This document shows positions 1 through 9,471 of a DNA stretch of 64,000 bases, piece after piece. The notes beneath the pieces were generated by a model. It did not search any database, had not been told where the DNA came from, and saw nothing but the letters and a program-made list of their open reading frames with translations. The first letter of the stretch is position 1. Each line of letters starts with the position of its first letter. Made by a program: the position numbers and the translations under genes. Source of the DNA: Streptomyces cavernae (lineage in GTDB: Bacteria > Actinomycetota > Actinomycetes > Streptomycetales > Streptomycetaceae); NCBI RefSeq assembly GCF_004023625.1, contig NZ_RPDJ01000002.1, forward strand, positions 186,001-250,000, in the 5' to 3' direction.

Positions 1-1
1 C

Positions 2-2254
2 CTCTTCGACATCGCGTCCGGTCTCGCGGGTGGTCGTGGCCGGCTGATGCTCCAGGAGCACTTCCGCTGCATGCCGGAGATCATCGGCTTCTCCAACGAG
101 TTGTGCTACGGCGGCCGGCTCCAGCCGCTGCGGCAGTACGGTGCCGACCGGCTGCCGCCGTTGCGATCCGTCCATGTGGCCGACGGCTACGTCGACGGAA
201 GCGGTCAGAAACAGGTCAACCGGCCCGAAGCGGAACGGCTGGTGGATGAGGTCGCCCGATGTATCGCGGACCCCGCTTACGCCGGACGCACCATGGGCGT
301 GATCACGCTGCTCGGCGCGGGCCAGAAGTTGCTGATAGAGGATCTGCTGGCCGACAGGATCCGGCTTGACGAGCGACAGCGGCGACGCCTGCGCGTCGGC
401 AACGCGGAGGAGTTCCAGGGCGACGAACGTGATGTCATCTTCGTCAGCCTCGTCGTATCGCTCACGGGCCCGGACGGGCCGCGCCGCATCGGTCCCTACA
501 GCAGTTCCCTGTACAGACAGCACATCAACGTGGCCGCTTCTCGGGCCCGCGACCAGGTGTGGCTCTTCCACAGCGTGACCCTCACTGAGCTGGGCGAGAC
601 CGATCTACGGCGAGCTTATTTGGACTGGTTCTCGCGTCCGGCCGAAGAACGCGTCGGTGGCGAACTGGGCGAAGTCCGGCCCGACGTTCCGCACAAGGAC
701 TTCGACAGTCTCTTCGAGCAGCGCGTGTACCTGGCGCTGAGGGCCAGAGGTTACCGGGTGCGACCGCAGTACCGGGCCGGCCGTTACCGCATCGACCTCG
801 TCGTCGAGGGCGGCACGAAGCGTCTGGCCGTGGAGTGCGACGGCGACGCCTTCCACACCGAAGAGAACGCCGACGCCGATGCCGCTCGTCAGCGTGAACT
901 GGAACGAGTCGGGTGGACGTTCGTGAGGATCCGGGGCAGCCGCTTCTTCTTCGACCCGGAGCAGGCGCTTGAGCCGTTGTGGGCGGAGATTGACCGGCTC
1001 GGTATCGAAGCGGCGGGGCAGCGGTCGACGGGCTCAGCTACCCAGTGCGGTGATCGACCCACCGCCGATGAGGGTGAGCCGGATGCATCTGCCGCATCCG
1101 CAGAAGACGACGCTTCCCATCGAGACTTCGCCGTTGCTGACTCGGACCTCGCCGCGCCGGGCGTCGGACCGCGCAACATGTCGCAGGAGCGAGTGGCGCG
1201 GGCCTCCGGGAGCGACAGCGTCTCGGCAGTTGGGCACACCACGGCGCAGACGACTGTGCGAGGCGGGGCGCGGGCCGGACGAGGCAGGCGGTTCGCGTCC
1301 GACGCAGGGGCGAACGAGGCGCAGTCGGGGTTCGTGTCCGTGACGTATCTGCACCGTGACGAAGTCAACGCTGCTCAACACGCTTTCAGCATGCGGGGGA
1401 GTGTGCCGGGCGCCGCACGATTCCTCAGCGGAGCTGGAGCTCCGGGCTTCCCGGGTGCCGACGTAGTGGACGTATTGCGCGCGGGACAGGCCGTTGTGCG
1501 GGTCGCCCACGCGGAGGTGCAGGCCATGATCCGGGCCGCGATCGGGCGTGTGGATGTCCCTGTGCTGGGAGACGGGGGCCAGGTTGGGCTGGCTCGTTAT
1601 CACGCCTCGGGTTCGTCCGACGCTCCGGACGGCCGTACGACCGAACTGCTGCGTGCGCAGAAGGTGACCGACCAGACGCTGGAGAAAGTTCCTTCTCCCC
1701 GGCAAGGTGAGCCGGTTCGGGGCGCCCGAGCGGTCGCTCCTTCCACATCGTCGGCTTCCGCTGGATCCGTACGACTCGGCGGTGTCTCGTCGCCCGTTCG
1801 GGTTCGCGTCGACCGGCTCACCGTCGCTGCCCACCGCCGTGTGCAGCGTGAGCTCCAACGCGTGCAGGACGCGTTGGACCAGCCGGTTCCCGAGGTGGTG
1901 GCCGTCGATTCGTCCTCCAGACAGGCGCAACTCGCCGACCATGAAAGGCGCCGTGAAGCCCTGCACGACCGGCGGCGTTTTCTGCGTGCGGTGCTCGATC
2001 AGGTGATCCCTGATTCGTCCCTGTCAGGTGGAGCGGTGGTGGTGCCAGGCTGTCTCGTCGGCGTCGAGGACCCGGACGAGCCGGGCATCACGACGTACGA
2101 GATCGCGATGATCGCTGGTGGCGAGGCGGAACGCTTGAGTCCCAACTCCGCGTTGGGTAAGGCGCTTATGTGGCGTGAGGTCGGGGACGAGGTGAGTTGG
2201 CGGACCGAACGCGGCACCGAACTGTGCGTCGTCGTCCGGTACATCGAGGACTGA
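2..2254 (+). CDS. SF1 helicase C-terminal part fused to nuclease and GreA-like module (5' truncated)
   Basis: The frame is open from the window edge, so the start and the Walker A/B motifs lie upstream; 750 residues are visible. The first 220 residues carry Upf1-like SF1 helicase motifs: LQEHFRCMPEII, then NAEEFQGDERDVIF (motif V) and NVAASRARDQVWLF (motif VI). At about residues 240-340 there is a Vsr/MTES_1575-type nuclease fold, with RIDLVVEGG, then AVECDGDAFH and a terminal WTFVRIRGSRFF. A lower-complexity linker of roughly 270 residues follows. The last ~130 residues resemble GreA/GreB: a helical stretch (RVQRELQRVQDALDQ), VVVPGCLVGVEDPDEPG, and LSPNSALGKALMWREVGDEV. The acidic tip motif of GreA's coil (GDLSENAEY) is not preserved. 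Helicase-nuclease proteins of this type occur in defence and DNA-repair settings; the role here is inferred only. Confidence 0.85.
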   Translation, partial: LFDIASGLAGGRGRLMLQEHFRCMPEIIGFSNELCYGGRLQPLRQYGADRLPPLRSVHVADGYVDGSGQKQVNRPEAERLVDEVARCIADPAYAGRTMGVITLLGAGQKLLIEDLLADRIRLDERQRRRLRVGNAEEFQGDERDVIFVSLVVSLTGPDGPRRIGPYSSSLYRQHINVAASRARDQVWLFHSVTLTELGETDLRRAYLDWFSRPAEERVGGELGEVRPDVPHKDFDSLFEQRVYLALRARGYRVRPQYRAGRYRIDLVVEGGTKRLAVECDGDAFHTEENADADAARQRELERVGWTFVRIRGSRFFFDPEQALEPLWAEIDRLGIEAAGQRSTGSATQCGDRPTADEGEPDASAASAEDDASHRDFAVADSDLAAPGVGPRNMSQERVARASGSDSVSAVGHTTAQTTVRGGARAGRGRRFASDAGANEAQSGFVSVTYLHRDEVNAAQHAFSMRGSVPGAARFLSGAGAPGFPGADVVDVLRAGQAVVRVAHAEVQAMIRAAIGRVDVPVLGDGGQVGLARYHASGSSDAPDGRTTELLRAQKVTDQTLEKVPSPRQGEPVRGARAVAPSTSSASAGSVRLGGVSSPVRVRVDRLTVAAHRRVQRELQRVQDALDQPVPEVVAVDSSSRQAQLADHERRREALHDRRRFLRAVLDQVIPDSSLSGGAVVVPGCLVGVEDPDEPGITTYEIAMIAGGEAERLSPNSALGKALMWREVGDEVSWRTERGTELCVVVRYIED

Positions 2255-2325
2255 GCACGGTACACGCAAGAGTTGGGCGGGACAGGGCGGTGTCCCACAC
2301 CCCGTAGTGAGCCGGGGCGGGGCCT

Positions 2326-2907
2326 TCAGCGGCTTCGCCCCTGGCGCATCTCCTGCAGTAGGTCCTCCATGTGCCGTACGTGGTGGCGCAGTTCGAGGAT
2401 GTCGCTGTGGCTGCCGGCGGCCATGTGGGCCTCGATCGCGGTCAGGCGGTCGGCGAGTTCGTCGAACTGTTTCAGTTCGCGGGCCAGCAGGCGCTGAAGT
2501 TGCTGGTTCTTGCGGTGCAGGTCGAGGAAGACACTGACCTTGGCGCGCAATATCCACGGGTCGAAGGGCTTGGTCAGATAGTCGGCGGCGCCGGTGGCGT
2601 AGCCGCGGAAGGCGTAGCCCGCGTCGGCGTCCGTGCCCGTCAGGAAGATGATGGGGACGTCCCTGGTCTGGTCGAGCCGTTTGATGTTGGCGGCGGTCTC
2701 GAAGCCGTCCATGCCCGGCATGCGGATGTCCAGCAGGACGACGGCGAACTTCCGGCGCAGCAGCGCCTTCATCGCCTCCTCGCCCGAACGCGCGCGGACC
2801 AGCGGCTCGTTCAGTGACGCGAGGACGGCCTCCAGCGCGGTCAGGTTGTCCTCCATGTCGTCCACCAGGAGGATGCCGGCGTGGTCGTCGGTGAACTCAC
2901 TGCTCAT
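2326..2907 (-). CDS. Response regulator with C-terminal coiled coil, OsaB-like
   Basis: A 193-residue protein. Residues 10-130 form a receiver domain: acidic pair in LLVDDMEDN, phospho-acceptor Asp in VVLLDIRMPGMDG, conserved Thr in IIFLTGTDAD, and Lys in YLTKPFD. After it comes a helical, probably coiled-coil tail (about 130-190) with no DNA-binding domain. Its ATG overlaps the TGA of the upstream hybrid kinase by four bases, so the two are translationally coupled. The arrangement, a large HAMP-repeat hybrid kinase followed by a receiver with a coiled-coil tail, matches Streptomyces OsaA/OsaB of osmoadaptation. Assignment as that exact pair is not certain, because several paralogues exist in the genus. 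Confidence 0.9.
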   Translation of the reverse strand: MSSEFTDDHAGILLVDDMEDNLTALEAVLASLNEPLVRARSGEEAMKALLRRKFAVVLLDIRMPGMDGFETAANIKRLDQTRDVPIIFLTGTDADAGYAFRGYATGAADYLTKPFDPWILRAKVSVFLDLHRKNQQLQRLLARELKQFDELADRLTAIEAHMAAGSHSDILELRHHVRHMEDLLQEMRQGRSR

Positions 2908-5900
2908 GGTGACGCCTCATTCGGTCGTGCCTCACTCGGGTCCTTGGCCCCCTCGGGGTCCAGCAGGGCACAGACGACGGTGAGCAACTGGTCGACGTCC
3001 ACCGGCTTCGGCACGTAGTCGTTGGCGCCCCGCGCTATGGACTTCTCACGGTCGCCGGGCATCGCCTTCGCGGTCAGCGCGACTATGGGCAGCCCCGCCC
3101 AACGCGGGGTCCGGCGGATCGCGGCGATGGTCTCGTAACCGTCCATTTCCGGCATCATGATGTCCATCAGGACGAGTTCCACGTCGGGGTTGCACTCCAG
3201 GGTCTCGATGCCCTCCCGCCCGTTCTCCGCGTACAGGACGGGCATGCCGACCCGGCCCAGGACATGGGTGAGGGCGAAGACGTTGCGGATGTCGTCGTCG
3301 ACGATCAGCACCCGGCGGCCGGGCAGGACCTGACCCGCCCGGCCGGACTGCCACGCCTCCAGTTTGGTGGGTGCGGGCCAGCTGTCGTCCGTGTCGTGCG
3401 CGGTGACCGGGTCGGCGGCGGACGGCTGCTGCGATATCAGCGCCGGGCGGTCCTCCGCCGCCGGGCCGGCCGCCGTGTGGCCGGGGCTGACGACCGGTAC
3501 GTACAGGGTGAAGGTGGACCCCTTGCCGGGCACGCTCTCGGCGATGATCCTGCCGCCGAGCAGCCCCGCGATCTCCCGGCTGATGGACAGGCCGAGTCCC
3601 GTACCGCCGTACTTGCGGTTGGTGGTGCCGTCGGCCTGCTGGAACGCCTCGAAGATCACCGGGAGTTTCTCCGGCGCTATACCGATACCGGTGTCGGAGA
3701 CCGCGAACGCGATCACGTCCTCGCCGTCCTCGCGGCCGTAGCCGTGTTCGGGGTCCTGCACCAGGTCCACGGTCAGCTCGACCCGGCCCGTGGCGGTGAA
3801 CTTGATCGCGTTGGAGAGCAGGTTGCGCAGGATCTGCTGGAGTCGCTGCTCGTCCGAGTACATCTCGCGCGGTACGCCGTCGCCGACCGTCACCTCGAAG
3901 GCGAGCCCCCGGTCCAGGGTGATGGGGCGGAAAGTGGCGTGGACGTAGTCGAGCAGCTTGATCAGGGGGAGCCTCTTCGGGCGGACGTCCATCCGGCCTG
4001 CCTCGATCTTCGACAGGTCGAGGATGTCGTTGATCAGCTGGAGCAGGTCCGAGCCCGAGCGGTGGATCGTCGTGGCGAACTGGACCTCCTGGTCGGTGAG
4101 ATGGCCGTCCGGGTTGTCGGAGAGCAGCCGGGCCAGGATGAGGAGGGAGTTCAGCGGGGTGCGCAGTTCGTGCGACATGTTCGCGAGGAACTCCGACTTG
4201 TACTGGGAGGAGGTGGCGAGCAGCGCGGCCTTCTCCTCCAGTTCGGCGTTGGAGCGCTGCAACTCCGCCTGCTGGCGCTGGAGTTCGTCCGAGCGTTCCT
4301 GGAGCTGGGTGGCCAGGCGCTGGGACTCGCCGAGCAGGGACTCGGTGCGGGAGTTGGCGATGATGGTGTTGATCGCGACGCCGATGGTGTTCACGAACTG
4401 GTCGAAGAACGCCAGGTGGACATCGGAGAAGCGGGAGAACGAGGCCAGCTCCACCACACCGAGCAGCTTGTCCTCGAAGAGGATCGGGATGATGACGACA
4501 CTGGCCGGCGCGGCCTCACCCAGACCCGAGTTGATCTTTATGTAGTCCGGTGGGGCCTCGTCGACGAGGATCCGCTTCTTCTCGCGGGCCGCCTGCGCGA
4601 CCAGTCCGTGCACCGGAAGCCCGCCGGTCTCCACCGTCGCGCCCTGCGCCGCGCCGTAACCGGCGATGAACGCGAGACCCTTTGTGGGCACGGGTGCCCC
4701 GAGTGCCGCGCTGTCCTCGTCCGGGTCGGCCAGGTAGAACGCGCCGTACTGCGCGTTCACCAGCGGCGTCAGCTCCCGCAGGATCAGGTCGGCGACCTCC
4801 ATCAGATCGCGGTGCCCCTGCATCAGCGCGGCGAGCCGCGCCAGGTTCGACTCCAGCCAGTCCTTCGCCCGGGTGGTCTCCCGGAGGTTGGCCACCATCA
4901 GGTTGATGTTGTCCTTCAGCTCCGCGACCTCGCCACGCGCCTCCACCGTGATCGAGCGGGACATGTCGCCCTGTGCCACCGCGGAGGCCACCTCGGCGAT
5001 CGCGCGGACCTGCGTGGTCAGGTTGAGCGCCAGCTCGTTCACGTTCGTCGTCAGGCGCTTCCAGGTGCCGTAGACGCCCTCCACCCGTGCCTGGCCGCCG
5101 AGTTGGCCCTCGGAGCCCACCTCGCGGGCGACCCGGGTGACCTCGGAGGAGAAGGACGAGAGCGTGTCGACCATCGTGTTGATCGTCGTCTTCAGTTCGA
5201 GGATCTCGCCGCGGGCGTCCACGTCGATCTTCTTGGACAGGTCGCCCTGCGCGACGGCGGTGGCCACCTGGGCGATGTTCCGCACCTGCGAAGTGAGGTT
5301 GTCCGCCATGTAGTTGACGTTGTCGGTGAGGTCCCGCCAGACGCCGGACACGCCGAGCACCTGGGCCCGGCCGCCCAGCCGGCCGTCGGTGCCGACCTCG
5401 CGGGCCACCCTCGTGACCTCGTCGGCGAAGGCGCGCAGCTGCTCCACCATCGTGTTGACGGTGTCCTTGAGTTCGAGGATCTCGCCCCGGGCGTCGACCG
5501 TGATCTTCTTGGAGAGGTCGCCGTTGGCGACGGCCGTGGTGACCTGCGCGATGTTCCGCACCTGAGACGTCAGGTTCAGCGCCATGAAGTTGACGTTGTC
5601 CGTCAGCTCCTTCCAGACGCCCGACACCCCGCGGACCTGCGCCTGACCGCCCAGGTTCCCCTCGGTGCCGACCTCGCGGGCCACCCTGGTCACCTCGTCG
5701 GCGAAGGCGGAGAGCTGGTCGACCATCGTGTTGATCGTCGACTTCAGTTCCAGGATCTCTCCCTTCGCCTCGACCGTGATCTTCTTGCCGAGGTCGCCCT
5801 GTGCCACCGCCGTCGACACCAGCGCGATGTTGCGGACCTGCGAAGTGAGGTTGTCCGCCATGAAGTTGACGTTGTCGGTGAGGTCCTTCCACACCCCGGA

Positions 5901-7010
5901 CACCCCGCGGACCTGGGCCCGGCCGCCGAGGTTGCCTTCGGTGCCGACCTCGCGGGCCACGCGGGTGACCTCGTCGGCGAAGGCGGAGAGCTGGTCGACC
6001 ATCGTGTTGATCGTCGACTTCAGCTGGAGGATCTCGCCCTGGGCGTCCACCGTGATCTTCTGGCTCAGATCACCGTTGGCGACCGCCGTGGTGACCTGGG
6101 CGATGTTGCGGACCTGCGACGTCAGGTTCGACGCCATGAAATTGACGTTGTCCGTGAGGCCCTTCCACACACCGGAGACCCCGCGGACCTGCGCCCGGCC
6201 GCCCAACTGCCCCTCGGTGCCGACCTCGCGGGCCACCCTCGTCACCTCGTCGGCGAAGGCGGAGAGCTGGTCGACCATCGTGTTCACGGTCAGCTTCAGT
6301 TCGAGCAGCTCACCGGTCGCCTCGACCGTCACCGTGCGGGTCAGATCGCCGCGCGCCACCGCCGTGGTGACCACTGCGATGTCCCGAACCTGCGCGGTCA
6401 GCCGGGACGCCATCGTGTTGACCGCCTCGGTGACGTCCCGCCAACTCCCCGACAAACCCTGCACCTTGGCCCGGCCGCCGAGCCGTCCCTCGGTGCCGAC
6501 CTCGCGGGCCACCCGGGTCACCTCGCCGGTGAACAGCGACAGCTGGTCGACCATCTTGTTCACGGCCCGGCCCAGCCGGCGCAGATCACCGCGCAACTGC
6601 CGGTTGCCGTCGTGGAGATCGACCCGCTGGGTGAGGTCGCCGCCCGCGACGGCGTCCAGCACCCGGGTGGCGTTGGCGGCGGGAGCCACCAGCGCGTCCA
6701 GGATCTGGTTCACCTCGTGGACCCGGGAGGCCCAGGCGCCCTGTCCGGGGCTGGCCGAGACCCGTTCGTCCAGCCGCCCGTGGCGCACCAACTCCCGCCG
6801 TACGCGCTGCACTTCCGTGTTGAAATGGGTGCTGCGGTCCACGATCTGGTTGAAGACCGCGTTCAGCTCGGCCACCAGGCCGTGACCCGCCTCCGGCACC
6901 TTGGCGAAATCGCCGTCCCTGGCGGCTGTCATGGCGGCGAGCAGAGGACGCAGATCTGATGCCCGAATCTGTCCGTCTTCGAGCACTTGCGTAGCACTGT
7001 TCTCACTCAT
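2904..7010 (-). CDS. Poly-HAMP hybrid sensor histidine kinase, OsaA-like
   Basis: A cytoplasmic protein of about 1368 residues with no membrane segment. Residues ~60-740 are a long HAMP array containing six ~92-residue units that each carry [10 protein letters not shown] followed by a GLSG/GVSG-W motif and a GDL motif. A GAF domain (~740-880; [14 protein letters not shown]) follows, then a coiled coil, HisKA ([10 protein letters not shown], His near 945), HATPase_c ([26 protein letters not shown]), and a C-terminal receiver ([27 protein letters not shown]). The ATG at 7010 (MSENSATQ) was chosen because upstream sequence in the same frame lacks domain character and would enter the divergent gene. 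The kinase probably integrates a cytosolic signal through the HAMP relay and phosphorylates its own receiver and the coupled regulator downstream. Confidence 0.93.
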   Translation of the reverse strand: MSENSATQVLEDGQIRASDLRPLLAAMTAARDGDFAKVPEAGHGLVAELNAVFNQIVDRSTHFNTEVQRVRRELVRHGRLDERVSASPGQGAWASRVHEVNQILDALVAPAANATRVLDAVAGGDLTQRVDLHDGNRQLRGDLRRLGRAVNKMVDQLSLFTGEVTRVAREVGTEGRLGGRAKVQGLSGSWRDVTEAVNTMASRLTAQVRDIAVVTTAVARGDLTRTVTVEATGELLELKLTVNTMVDQLSAFADEVTRVAREVGTEGQLGGRAQVRGVSGVWKGLTDNVNFMASNLTSQVRNIAQVTTAVANGDLSQKITVDAQGEILQLKSTINTMVDQLSAFADEVTRVAREVGTEGNLGGRAQVRGVSGVWKDLTDNVNFMADNLTSQVRNIALVSTAVAQGDLGKKITVEAKGEILELKSTINTMVDQLSAFADEVTRVAREVGTEGNLGGQAQVRGVSGVWKELTDNVNFMALNLTSQVRNIAQVTTAVANGDLSKKITVDARGEILELKDTVNTMVEQLRAFADEVTRVAREVGTDGRLGGRAQVLGVSGVWRDLTDNVNYMADNLTSQVRNIAQVATAVAQGDLSKKIDVDARGEILELKTTINTMVDTLSSFSSEVTRVAREVGSEGQLGGQARVEGVYGTWKRLTTNVNELALNLTTQVRAIAEVASAVAQGDMSRSITVEARGEVAELKDNINLMVANLRETTRAKDWLESNLARLAALMQGHRDLMEVADLILRELTPLVNAQYGAFYLADPDEDSAALGAPVPTKGLAFIAGYGAAQGATVETGGLPVHGLVAQAAREKKRILVDEAPPDYIKINSGLGEAAPASVVIIPILFEDKLLGVVELASFSRFSDVHLAFFDQFVNTIGVAINTIIANSRTESLLGESQRLATQLQERSDELQRQQAELQRSNAELEEKAALLATSSQYKSEFLANMSHELRTPLNSLLILARLLSDNPDGHLTDQEVQFATTIHRSGSDLLQLINDILDLSKIEAGRMDVRPKRLPLIKLLDYVHATFRPITLDRGLAFEVTVGDGVPREMYSDEQRLQQILRNLLSNAIKFTATGRVELTVDLVQDPEHGYGREDGEDVIAFAVSDTGIGIAPEKLPVIFEAFQQADGTTNRKYGGTGLGLSISREIAGLLGGRIIAESVPGKGSTFTLYVPVVSPGHTAAGPAAEDRPALISQQPSAADPVTAHDTDDSWPAPTKLEAWQSGRAGQVLPGRRVLIVDDDIRNVFALTHVLGRVGMPVLYAENGREGIETLECNPDVELVLMDIMMPEMDGYETIAAIRRTPRWAGLPIVALTAKAMPGDREKSIARGANDYVPKPVDVDQLLTVVCALLDPEGAKDPSEARPNEASP
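5040..6660 (-). repeat. Six ~276-bp in-gene repeats encoding the HAMP relay
   Basis: Within the kinase gene a unit of about 276 bp (92 codons) recurs six times; the segment encoding [10 protein letters not shown] recurs at that interval near 5110, 5390, 5665, 5940, 6218 and 6493. The central four units are nearly identical, the outer ones diverge. Such high identity favours recombination-driven change in array length between strains. Confidence 0.85.
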
Positions 7011-7113
7011 GAGGGCCCACTTCGGTAACTCGGCGCTTATGGGCGCGGCCAGTCTGTCACCCTGGCCGTGTCGCCTGAGGCGTCTTTGTCCGAACTGCTC
7101 AGGGAGCCGCACA

Positions 7114-9318
7114 GTGGGGGCCATTCCTATGCAACGGGTCTCCGCGCGGGCGGGCCTGCCCACCACGGTCCGCACCTCGCTGCCGGGCACACCGCTCGCC
7201 CCGTCCGCGGCCCGCCGTTTCCTGCGGGCCGCGCTGGCCGACTGGACCGAACTCGGCATCGAGGGCCTCGGTGGCCTCCTCGCCGCCGACGCCGTCGTCG
7301 TGGTCAGCGAACTGGTGACCAACGCCGTCGTCCACGCCGGCACGGACATCGAGTTGCAGTGCCGGCTCGACGAGGACGAACTACTGGTCATCGAGGTCTG
7401 CGACCACCACCCCTCACGCACCGTGCGGGACGAGGCCGGCCCTTACGACAGCGCCGAGTACGGCCGCGGACTGCGGCTCGTCGCCGCGCTCGCCGACTCA
7501 TGGGGGATCACCTACCGGCCCGGCAGCAAGACGGTGTGGGCCAGGCTGCCCGTCGGCGGGGCCATCGCCCTCATGGACGACGTCGTGGACAACGTCATGA
7601 GCAACGTCATGGACGACGTCGTGGACGAACGGACGGCCTACGCGGCGGTACCGCCGACAGCGGACGCCGATCCGCGGCCAGGCCTGCCCGTCGACCCGCG
7701 GACCGGGCCGCCGCCCGCCGATCCGCGGACCGGGTCGCCGCCCGCCGACCTGCGGACCGGGCTGCCGTCCGCCGACCTGCGGACCGGGCTGCCGTCCGCC
7801 GACCTGCGGACCGGGCTGCCGCCCACAGACCTGGCGACCGGCCCGTACGCCGGTCCGCATGCTTCCCCGTACGCCGACCCGCATACCGCCCCCTGCGCCG
7901 ACCCGAATACCGTCCCGCACGCCGGCGCGGGCACCGGCACCGCGCTCGCGGCGGACGGGTCCCTCGCGCCGGCGCCCAGGCGCAGCACGCAGGACCAGGA
8001 CTGGCACAACCGCGGTGCCCTGTCCTTCCTGGCCGAGGCTTCCGACCTGCTCGCCGGACAGCTCGACGAGGACCTGGTCGCCGCCCTCGCCGGACAGCTG
8101 CTGGTGCCCCGGCTCGCCGACTGGTGCGCGGTCTGGCTGGAGGACGAGGTCAGCGGGCGCGCGGGCTGGGGTGCCGCCGACCGGGGCATCGCCGTCGGGC
8201 CGCGCCTGGCCCGGGTCTGGCACGGCAGCGAGAACCGCATCGAAGAACTGCGGCGGGCGCTGGAGAAGGACCCGCCCCGGCTGCCCGAGACCGCCCGCTC
8301 CGGCGCCGTGCCCGTGCCGTGGCCGGGTACGGCGCCGGGGGCCCGGGACGTGCAGGGTACGGCGCTGGCGTACCGGCTGATCGCCGGCGGCCGGCCGCTG
8401 GGCACCCTCGTCATCGGGCGGGCCGGACTGCCGCGCTTCCCGGACGAGGTCACCGGGCTCGTGGAGGACTTCAGCCGCCGGGTGGCGCTGGCCATCGGCG
8501 CGGCCCGGCAGTACGCGCGCCAGGCCACCATCAGCCGGGTGCTGCAGCGCGGACTGCTGCCCGGGGCGGTCGCCGAGATACCGGGAGTGCGCAGTGCGCT
8601 GGTGTACGAGCCGTGCGACAAGGGCGGACCGAGCGGTGACTTCTACGACCTGTTCCCGGCCGGGCACGGGCGCTGGTGCTTCGCGGTCGGGGACGTCCAG
8701 GGCAAGGGGCCCGAGGCGGCGGTCGTGATCGGTCTGGCCCGGCCCTGGCTGCGGCTGCTCGCCCGCGAGGGCTACCACGTGGCCGACGTACTGGACCGGC
8801 TGAACCAGCTCCTCCTCGACGATGCCACGGAGGCCTCGGACGCCGCCGCGCGGGCACTGGTCAGGGCGGGGGCGGGCGAGCTGGCCGTGCCCGTGGACGG
8901 GCCGCAGACCCGTTTCCTGTCCCTCCTCTACGGCGAGCTCGAACCCTTCGACGGCGGAGTGCGCTGCACCCTCGCCTCGGCCGGTCATCCGCTGCCCCTG
9001 CTGATGAGCCCCGACGGCGGCGTACGGGCGGTGGCCCAGCCACAGGTGCTGCTCGGGGTCATGGAGGACCCCGGATACACCTGCGAGACGTTCGAGCTGC
9101 GGACCGGCGACAGCCTGCTCTGCGTCACCGACGGGGTGACCGAACGACGCTGCGAGAACCGGCAGTTCGACGACGGGGACGGACTGGCCGCGGCGCTCGC
9201 CGGCTGCGCCGGGCTCGACGCGGAACTGATCGCGGAGCGCATCCGGAGACTGGTGCACGAGTTCGGGGAGCAGCCCCCGGAGGACGATCTGGCGCTGCTG
9301 GTGCTGCAGGCCGAGTAG
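7114..9318 (+). CDS. RsbW-like ATPase / GAF / SpoIIE phosphatase fusion
   Basis: A protein of about 734 residues. Residues 30-145 form an anti-sigma-type HATPase_c_2 domain (VSELVTNAVVHA, then GRGLRLVAALADSWG). A Pro-rich linker (~180-280) contains near-identical DPRTG/DLRTGLP repeats. A GAF-like domain follows (~300-465), then a SpoIIE/PP2C-type Ser/Thr phosphatase domain (~480-732), with GPSGDFYD, AVGDVQGKGPEAA and a final PPEDDLALLVLQ. The fusion implies a partner-switching regulator acting on an anti-anti-sigma factor encoded elsewhere. GTG at 7114 is chosen because AGGGAG lies seven bases upstream; ATG at 7129 is an alternative. It is transcribed divergently from the hybrid kinase across about 100 bp, so the two stress-signalling units may share control. 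Confidence 0.9.
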   Translation: MGAIPMQRVSARAGLPTTVRTSLPGTPLAPSAARRFLRAALADWTELGIEGLGGLLAADAVVVVSELVTNAVVHAGTDIELQCRLDEDELLVIEVCDHHPSRTVRDEAGPYDSAEYGRGLRLVAALADSWGITYRPGSKTVWARLPVGGAIALMDDVVDNVMSNVMDDVVDERTAYAAVPPTADADPRPGLPVDPRTGPPPADPRTGSPPADLRTGLPSADLRTGLPSADLRTGLPPTDLATGPYAGPHASPYADPHTAPCADPNTVPHAGAGTGTALAADGSLAPAPRRSTQDQDWHNRGALSFLAEASDLLAGQLDEDLVAALAGQLLVPRLADWCAVWLEDEVSGRAGWGAADRGIAVGPRLARVWHGSENRIEELRRALEKDPPRLPETARSGAVPVPWPGTAPGARDVQGTALAYRLIAGGRPLGTLVIGRAGLPRFPDEVTGLVEDFSRRVALAIGAARQYARQATISRVLQRGLLPGAVAEIPGVRSALVYEPCDKGGPSGDFYDLFPAGHGRWCFAVGDVQGKGPEAAVVIGLARPWLRLLAREGYHVADVLDRLNQLLLDDATEASDAAARALVRAGAGELAVPVDGPQTRFLSLLYGELEPFDGGVRCTLASAGHPLPLLMSPDGGVRAVAQPQVLLGVMEDPGYTCETFELRTGDSLLCVTDGVTERRCENRQFDDGDGLAAALAGCAGLDAELIAERIRRLVHEFGEQPPEDDLALLVLQAE
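7660..7840 (+). repeat. In-gene tandem repeats encoding Pro-rich linker
   Basis: Degenerate ~33-bp units built on GCCGACCTGCGGACCGGG recur at least five times and encode P-ADLRTGL/DPRTG repeats between the ATPase and GAF domains. The last part changes to shorter PYADPHTAP-like units. The tract is in frame and probably forms an extended, length-variable linker. Confidence 0.75.
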
Positions 9319-9471
9319 GGCCGGGCAGGGCGGAACGAGAGGACCGAGGAGGGCAGAGCCAGGCCGCCGAGCAGGACCCAGTAGGGCTGACCAGGGAGGA
9401 CAGGACCGACCTGAGGAAGGCCGGGGGCAGGGCCGAGCGGGACCTCTCGTGGGTGCTGGACAATGGAAGGC

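Noticed and set aside
3264..6959. 1231-codon open frame antisense to the hybrid kinase
   Set aside because: It mirrors the repeated, GC3-biased kinase gene; no domain is seen and the sense frame has complete kinase motifs.
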